A stretch of DNA of 64,000 nucleotides from Apostichopus japonicus (taxonomy: Eukaryota > Echinodermata > Holothuroidea > Aspidochirotida > Stichopodidae), in NCBI RefSeq assembly GCF_037975245.1, contig NC_092580.1:6610501-6674500 (forward strand). The letters run 5' to 3'. The translations under genes and the position numbers were made by a program. Below the pieces are notes generated by a model. The model did not search any database and had not been told where the DNA came from. It was given only the letters and a program-made list of their open reading frames with translations. Position 1 is the stretch's first letter, and the number at the start of each line of letters is the position of its first letter. This document shows, in pieces, positions 61,301 to 64,000 of this stretch.

Positions 61301-63986
61301 TTTACGATGGTTTGAAGAATTAGGAGACACAAACCCATCATTTTCTGCTAGTGAGAGACAAAATGAGTAAGCACAAAGATAATTGGTACCTAGTGTTTTG
61401 TGAGTCACATAACTACTTAAAATATTAGCTAAAATATAGAATGAAAGAATGTTATTTATATTTCACTATATATTTCACTTAATGAATATGCAAAGGTAGC
61501 TTTGTGCTTCTACCTAGACGAAAATAATTCCTGGCTTATAAGCAAGAGTCAAGAAAACCCTGAATTTCCCTGGATATCCAAGCTTTATTCCTGCCTCAGG
61601 TAGCCAGGATTTTGAAAGTCCAGCCTTTTCCTGGCATTACCCAGCCTCACAAGTCCACACTAGGCAGGAAAAGCGAGGGCAATGCTGTCCTGGCTAGGTA
61701 GGAAAAGCCAGGATTTTGAAAGTCCAGCCTTTTCCTGGCATTACCCAGCCTCACAAGTCCACACTAGGCAGGAAAAGCGAGGGCAATGATGCTGTCCTGG
61801 CTAGGCAGGAAAAGCCAGAATTTTGAAAGTCCAGCCTTTTCCTGGCTTCACCCAGCCTCTCAAGTCCACACTAGGCAGGAAAAGAGAGTGGAATGCGGTC
61901 CTGGCTAGGCAGGAAAAGCCAGAATTTTGAAAGTTTGAAAGAAATCTTTTACCATATCTGGGATTTCTATATTACTGTCAGTCACATATGGCAATATCAG
62001 TGTCACATTAGTACAGTCTGTTACATAACTGATGCACAACATCCATTGTTAACCTATTCAGTAGCTATACCCAAGAGAAGCAACCATGTAAGGTGGTTAC
62101 TGCAAGACTGTGATTTACATTTTCAAGTAACATTAGATATGTGTGTCATGCAAAAAATAATGAAGAAATGCCTCCGAATTTGTTTCTGAAATGTTTTAGG
62201 CATAATTAACTTTTGTAAACAATTCCATTCAATACACAGTGACAAAATTTCATACGAATTGCAAGAGATCTGGGAGCAGAAGGGAGAAAACCATGTTGAT
62301 GACAATTAAGCAATACTATATCCTAATATGTAGTATAGGCATTAAGATGATAAACAGTAATGAACAAGCTCTGCATTTGCTTTAAGTAACTTCTAGTCAT
62401 GTTAATATAGCAACAGCAGATATCAAATCTATACTCACCAGAGTCTGAAACTGTTGTCGTGTAACATCCATTTTTACCACCATCTGTAACTTGGAGCTTC
62501 TCTGGATTTTCTGCAAATGAGATATAACAGTTCAGGAAAACTTGAAAGTATGTCATCATGGTTGACAGAAATCAAGAACTTAAAAGAATTTTTTCATCTT
62601 TATAGCATCACATCAAAATGTAATTTTGATGTTCTGTTCCATAATAGAAAGCATTTCCATGTGTTTAGGTTATCACAGAGGAATAGATATGGTTAAACAC
62701 TGAAGCCATTCCATAACTATGAGCATACCACAAACATCACAAAGACATTGCTTGTACTGTGATAAGTAAGGGAGCAGACCAACAACCATATTGACTTACC
62801 TGTTCGTATTTCTGGTTGAAGGTAACCATCTTTATCAACGCTGATATCTTCACTCACTTTTTCTCTAATGTTGTCTAAAAAGAAATGTAAAAAAGAAACA
62901 AGTTCAACATATTAGAATGTCAGCAGAGGTGTAAATACTACTGTAGTGTCAATTCTCTTGCATCAAAAAATTATGCTTTCCGAGATAATGAAATCAGGGT
63001 ATGTCATCATGGATGGCAGATACCAAATTTAAAGGTTTTAAATGTAATTGGTCATTTTGCAGCAATTCCATGTTCTGTTCCATTACATAGAAAAATAAAG
63101 AGAAAATACATACATTTTCAATTGTAGACTGAATGCTACTCAAAGTGCAAATTAAATAGAGGTTCTTCATTTTGGTTTAGTGATCAAGGATAAAGCACCA
63201 AAGTAAATGAGGCTCACCTGTTTGTACATCTGGATGTAAGTAACAATCATTATCGACCCCAGTATCATTTACACTTAATTGTGTTTGATCATCTGAAGAT
63301 AAGATAATGTAAGAAGTGAAATCACCATGACTAAATAGCAAAAAGAAATACTTTAGTATGGACAGTCTTGAATGAAAACAAGAAATATCTTTTTAAGGAC
63401 CTGTGTTTGGATTTTGCCACTTGTCACATTTCCATACAATTGTTAAGTTAATTGTCACTCATTCCTCTCTTAAAATAGTTTTCCATCCTTGTTGCTGGTG
63501 TGTTCTTAAGAGGACACCATTGTCAACAACCCAAAGATGATCTGAGGTGTAGTGAATGTGATGATGGTTGTCAGTAATTTGATAAAGAGGATAAATATCT
63601 GGATAGAAAGTGAAAACAAGGAGTATCTTGACATTGTCAGTTCTCATGGGCTTCTCTTCCAGGACAGAGGATCTTGGGAGGGAGAGAACACTTTGAATGG
63701 CTATGTGTGATGAAGGATAATAAGTATCTCTATTATTACATGAAATATTAGGAAATATGATCATTTTCATCCAAAATATACCTGTTTTTATACCAAGCTT
63801 TTGGTCTTCCTGGTGGTGGTAGCTCATAATGCAATTATAAATCTAGAAGCTGAACATCAATTGTTACTTCAATTTTTTACCATCTGTAGCTTGTGGATTA
63901 CTTACTTAATAAAGTTCTAGAGTAAGTTTGACCAACTTGAACCTTTTGATTGTTTGGAGAATCAGGAGAATCATATCCATCATTTT
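55265..63986 (-). CDS. PLXN: Plexin gene A, C-terminal cytoplasmic part (enters from right edge)
   Basis: Twelve exons on the minus strand: 63986-63906, 63292-63218, 62874-62800, 62510-62439, 61344-61267, 60935-60868, 60645-60562, 59978-59821, 58226-58082, 57828-57688, 56651-56577 and 55390-55265. They total 1178 nt, and all phases join. The first five are mini-exons of an expanded linker. The next ends in IWHL, equal to plexin WHLVK. The rest is the second half of the RasGAP-like domain: TALQKYVNNVF (family TLQKFVDDLF), ILPLGFWTDLL (LPLRFWVNLI), SNQLYKQLLPVYSTKLDHFY ([21 protein letters not shown]), then the C-terminal helices and TAA at 55265. From WHL to the end it has about the family's length (some 240 residues). 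It is clearly divergent. The ectodomain, first GAP half and RBD lie right of the window. Confidence 0.9.
55771..56469. mobile_element. Foldback element with repeated GACAAAAT arms in last intron of plexin A
   Basis: Left end AAGCGTAGAAGGGACATGGT, right end its complement ACCATGTCCCTTCTACGCTT. The inverted arms extend about 150 bp. The interior has about six tandem units of 55-70 bp made of CGTCAAAATGACAAAATTCT, GAAAATTGACGTTTTG and CCGAGATACAACAAGT. The motif GTACT stands next to both ends and may be the target duplication. No coding capacity. Confidence 0.88.
56577..56651 (-). CDS. PLXN: Plexin A exon 11
   Basis: 25 codons, phase 0 to 0, acceptor AAAACAG and donor GTAAGT. It encodes MFGDSFDITAVLWQMYQMIH, the helix that reads FNxxxALNEIYxYI in other plexins. 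Confidence 0.85.
56652..57687. other. Intron of plexin A without recognised feature
   Basis: A decayed LINE-like tail may be present near 57230-57420 (GCTATATAAAATGTATAATA followed by AATAATAG at 57391-57414). No coding motif is readable. Confidence 0.4.
57688..57828 (-). CDS. PLXN: Plexin A exon 10
   Basis: 47 codons, phase 0 to 0, acceptor TTGCCAG. SSSNQLYKQLLPVYSTKLDH and FYSNIRQMKKL match the plexin block around [13 protein letters not shown]. I end the exon at GAG|GTAAAG because the reading continues cleanly into the next exon. The open frame runs beyond it to 57463. Confidence 0.85.
58082..58226 (-). CDS. PLXN: Plexin A exon 9 (second GAP half, LPLGFW)
   Basis: 145 nt, phase 2 to 0, acceptor ATTTCAG and donor GTGAGT. 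It begins LPLGFWTDLLNRLHLIHDV and has YVQACLKIIVQTLTDVC, matching LPLRFWVNLIKN...DACLSVVAQTFMDSC. The arginine of LPLRFW is glycine (codon GGA). Confidence 0.92.
58620..58965 (+). mobile_element. L2/CR1-like LINE C-terminal fragment
   Basis: Plus strand: LHWLPVHHHVEFKLLVHAYK, TRRSANSLTLVVPRVRTATY, SERQLNFAAGKLWNALPNNI and LATFKNLPKSHF. This is the L2/CR1 post-RT pattern, opposite in direction to plexin A. The frame 58749-58955 is a fragment, not a gene. Confidence 0.82.
59041..59145. repeat. Dispersed repeat, inverted copy of 38521-38630
   Basis: GGGTGTGAAGACTCGCGCTA, then AAAGAAACGTCTAATGCCGG and GTTTCGAATGAGGTATAACA, is the reverse complement of 38521-38630 with a few changes. Confidence 0.8.
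59225..59470. repeat. TTGCATCTAAGGCC repeat (MITE-like)
   Basis: Two tandem starts CACCAAATTGCATCTAAGGC and CACCAAATTGCATCTGAGGC, GGGGAGGGGGCCACCCCTCC, and right end CTTCTTACACCACTG. Related to 7.75-8.16 kb and to the inner part of the 48.1 kb MITE. Confidence 0.65.
59821..59978 (-). CDS. PLXN: Plexin A exon 8 (second GAP half)
   Basis: 158 nt, phase 0 to 2, acceptor TCCACAG and donor GTAAGT. TALQKYVNNVFTAF, IKQIFDLFDQKAAEL and GWKDD match TLQKFVDDLFETI, IKYMFDFLDEQAD and TWKSN of plexins. Confidence 0.92.
59979..60561. other. Intron of plexin A without recognised feature
   Basis: AT-rich. TTATTATTATTATT at 60411-60425 may be the tail of an unrecognisable LINE remnant (TTTATAAGACTAGTTATTAG precedes it). 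Confidence 0.4.
60562..60645 (-). CDS. PLXN: Plexin A exon 7
   Basis: 28 codons, phase 0 to 0, acceptor TCTTTAG and donor GTGAGA. MKEEGNQDAISERDEGAAAV and LSYLPATR take the place of the EIYLTRLLATKG region of other plexins, with weak similarity. Confidence 0.82.
60868..60935 (-). CDS. PLXN: Plexin A exon 6 (acidic linker and WHL motif)
   Basis: 68 nt, phase 1 to 0. It encodes GADPEDIYDEPEAGFGLWIW, then HL, corresponding to plexin ...(K/R)xWHLVK. DIYDEP is another Tyr in YDxP setting. The donor is GTAAGT. A 3-bp shifted acceptor (CAG repeat) is possible and would drop one residue. Confidence 0.82.
61267..61344 (-). CDS. PLXN: Plexin A linker mini-exon 5
   Basis: 78 nt, phase 1 to 1, acceptor TAGCAG and donor GTAAGT. 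It encodes NDGFVSPNSSNHRKDGNIQP, then PSNVP. It is a duplicate of mini-exon 1, with Phe in place of the Tyr. Confidence 0.76.
61590..61935. repeat. 103-108-bp tandem repeat
   Basis: About three copies of a unit with TTTTGAAAGTCCAGCCTTTT, CCTGGCATTACCCAGCCTCA, CAAGTCCACACTAGGCAGGA and AAAGCGAGGGCAATG...GTCCTGGCTAGG. Spacings between TTTGAAAGT sites are 103, 108 and 103 bp. It lies between mini-exons 4 and 5 of plexin A. Confidence 0.92.
62439..62510 (-). CDS. PLXN: Plexin A linker mini-exon 4
   Basis: 72 nt, phase 1 to 1, acceptor TTTGCAG and donor GTGAGT. It encodes NPEKLQVTDGGKNGCYTTTV, then SDS. The Tyr is kept but the P at +3 is lost. Confidence 0.72.
62800..62874 (-). CDS. PLXN: Plexin A linker mini-exon 3
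   Basis: 75 nt, phase 1 to 1, acceptor TTTTAG and donor GTAAGT. It encodes NIREKVSEDISVDKDGYLQP, then EIRT. It is clearly a duplicate of mini-exon 2. Confidence 0.77.
63218..63292 (-). CDS. PLXN: Plexin A linker mini-exon 2
   Basis: 75 nt, phase 1 to 1, acceptor CTTCAG and donor GTGAGC. It encodes DQTQLSVNDTGVDNDCYLHP, then DVQT. It is close in sequence to mini-exon 3 (same length, YLxP, ending QT/RT). Confidence 0.75.
63293..63905. other. Intron of plexin A with a possible decayed mini-exon
   Basis: At 63788-63830 the minus strand reads QEDQKLGIKTG before a GTATAT donor, resembling the ends of mini-exons 2 and 3 (Y-L-x-P-x-x-x-T-G). No acceptor gives a stop-free, phase-1 exon, so I do not call it coding. 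Confidence 0.3.
63906..63986 (-). CDS. PLXN: Plexin A linker mini-exon 1
   Basis: 81 nt, phase 1 to 1, acceptor TAGCAG and donor GTAAGT. It encodes NDGYDSPDSPNNQKVQV and ends SRTLL. NDGYDSP places a Tyr in a Y-D-x-P setting. Family counterpart: the poorly ordered SPDSLRS linker between RBD and second GAP half. Confidence 0.78.
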   Translation of the reverse strand, partial: KMMDMILLILQTIKRFKLVKLTLELY

Positions 63987-64000
63987 CTGCTACTGTGAGA

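Noticed and set aside
63780-63835. A sixth linker mini-exon of plexin A
   Set aside because: The 3' part resembles the others, but no acceptor gives a stop-free exon in phase 1-1.
739-63986. The two plexin parts being one gene
   Set aside because: On the minus strand the C-terminal exons with a stop codon come before the signal-peptide exon, so a single co-linear gene is impossible unless the assembly is wrong.

Overview
The window is eukaryotic. It is AT-rich, its genes are broken by short exons with GT/AG junctions, and it carries several kinds of LINE, MITE and foldback repeats. The gene content (two plexins) and the repeat types (TTAA-flanked THAP elements, foldback elements with tandemly repeated arms, RTE- and CR1/L2-type LINEs) suggest a marine invertebrate, probably an echinoderm. 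That placement is an inference; no rRNA or mitochondrial marker is present.

Two plexin genes (semaphorin receptors) lie head to tail on the minus strand. Plexin gene A enters from the right edge and ends at 55265. Only its C-terminal part is in the window: 12 exons, 391 residues plus stop. It shows a run of five related mini-exons in the intracellular linker, followed by the second half of the RasGAP-like domain. Plexin gene B has its first coding exon at 33814-34854 and runs left past the window edge. Its 21 visible coding exons encode about 1318 residues: signal peptide, Sema, three PSI domains, the IPT/TIG repeats, the transmembrane helix and the start of the juxtamembrane coiled coil. In both genes the exon phases join without a break (3955 nt for B, 1178 nt for A). 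I located the exons by reading splice sites and checking frame continuity.

Region by region: 1-34.9 kb is plexin B. Its introns hold a 47-bp repeat that copies a splice donor (1.44-1.64 kb), an L2/CR1 LINE tail (2.88-3.33 kb), a 43-bp minisatellite with 126-bp higher-order units (4.4-6.04 kb), several hAT-like MITEs, a 71-bp G-rich minisatellite (15.0-16.1 kb), a nearly full RTE-type LINE (17.05-20.5 kb) and two TTAA-flanked THAP-encoding DNA elements (24.52-27.72 and 28.05-29.68 kb). The first of these carries a broken copy of the zinc-binding ballast domain known from the P2X7 receptor tail. The 34.9-55.2 kb region between the plexins is mostly repeats: mosaic LINE fragments, an L2-like LINE 3' end, a large foldback element (40.86-42.74 kb), a CR1/Jockey-like LINE lacking its catalytic core, hAT-like MITEs and a nested element. 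A possible non-coding first exon of gene B lies near 50 kb. From 55.2 to 64 kb is plexin A, whose last intron contains a second foldback element.

The items most worth a second look are the mini-exon series with repeated Tyr-x-x-Pro motifs in plexin A, the loss of the LPLRFW arginine in its GAP half, and the ballast-domain gene inside a Kolobok-like transposon.
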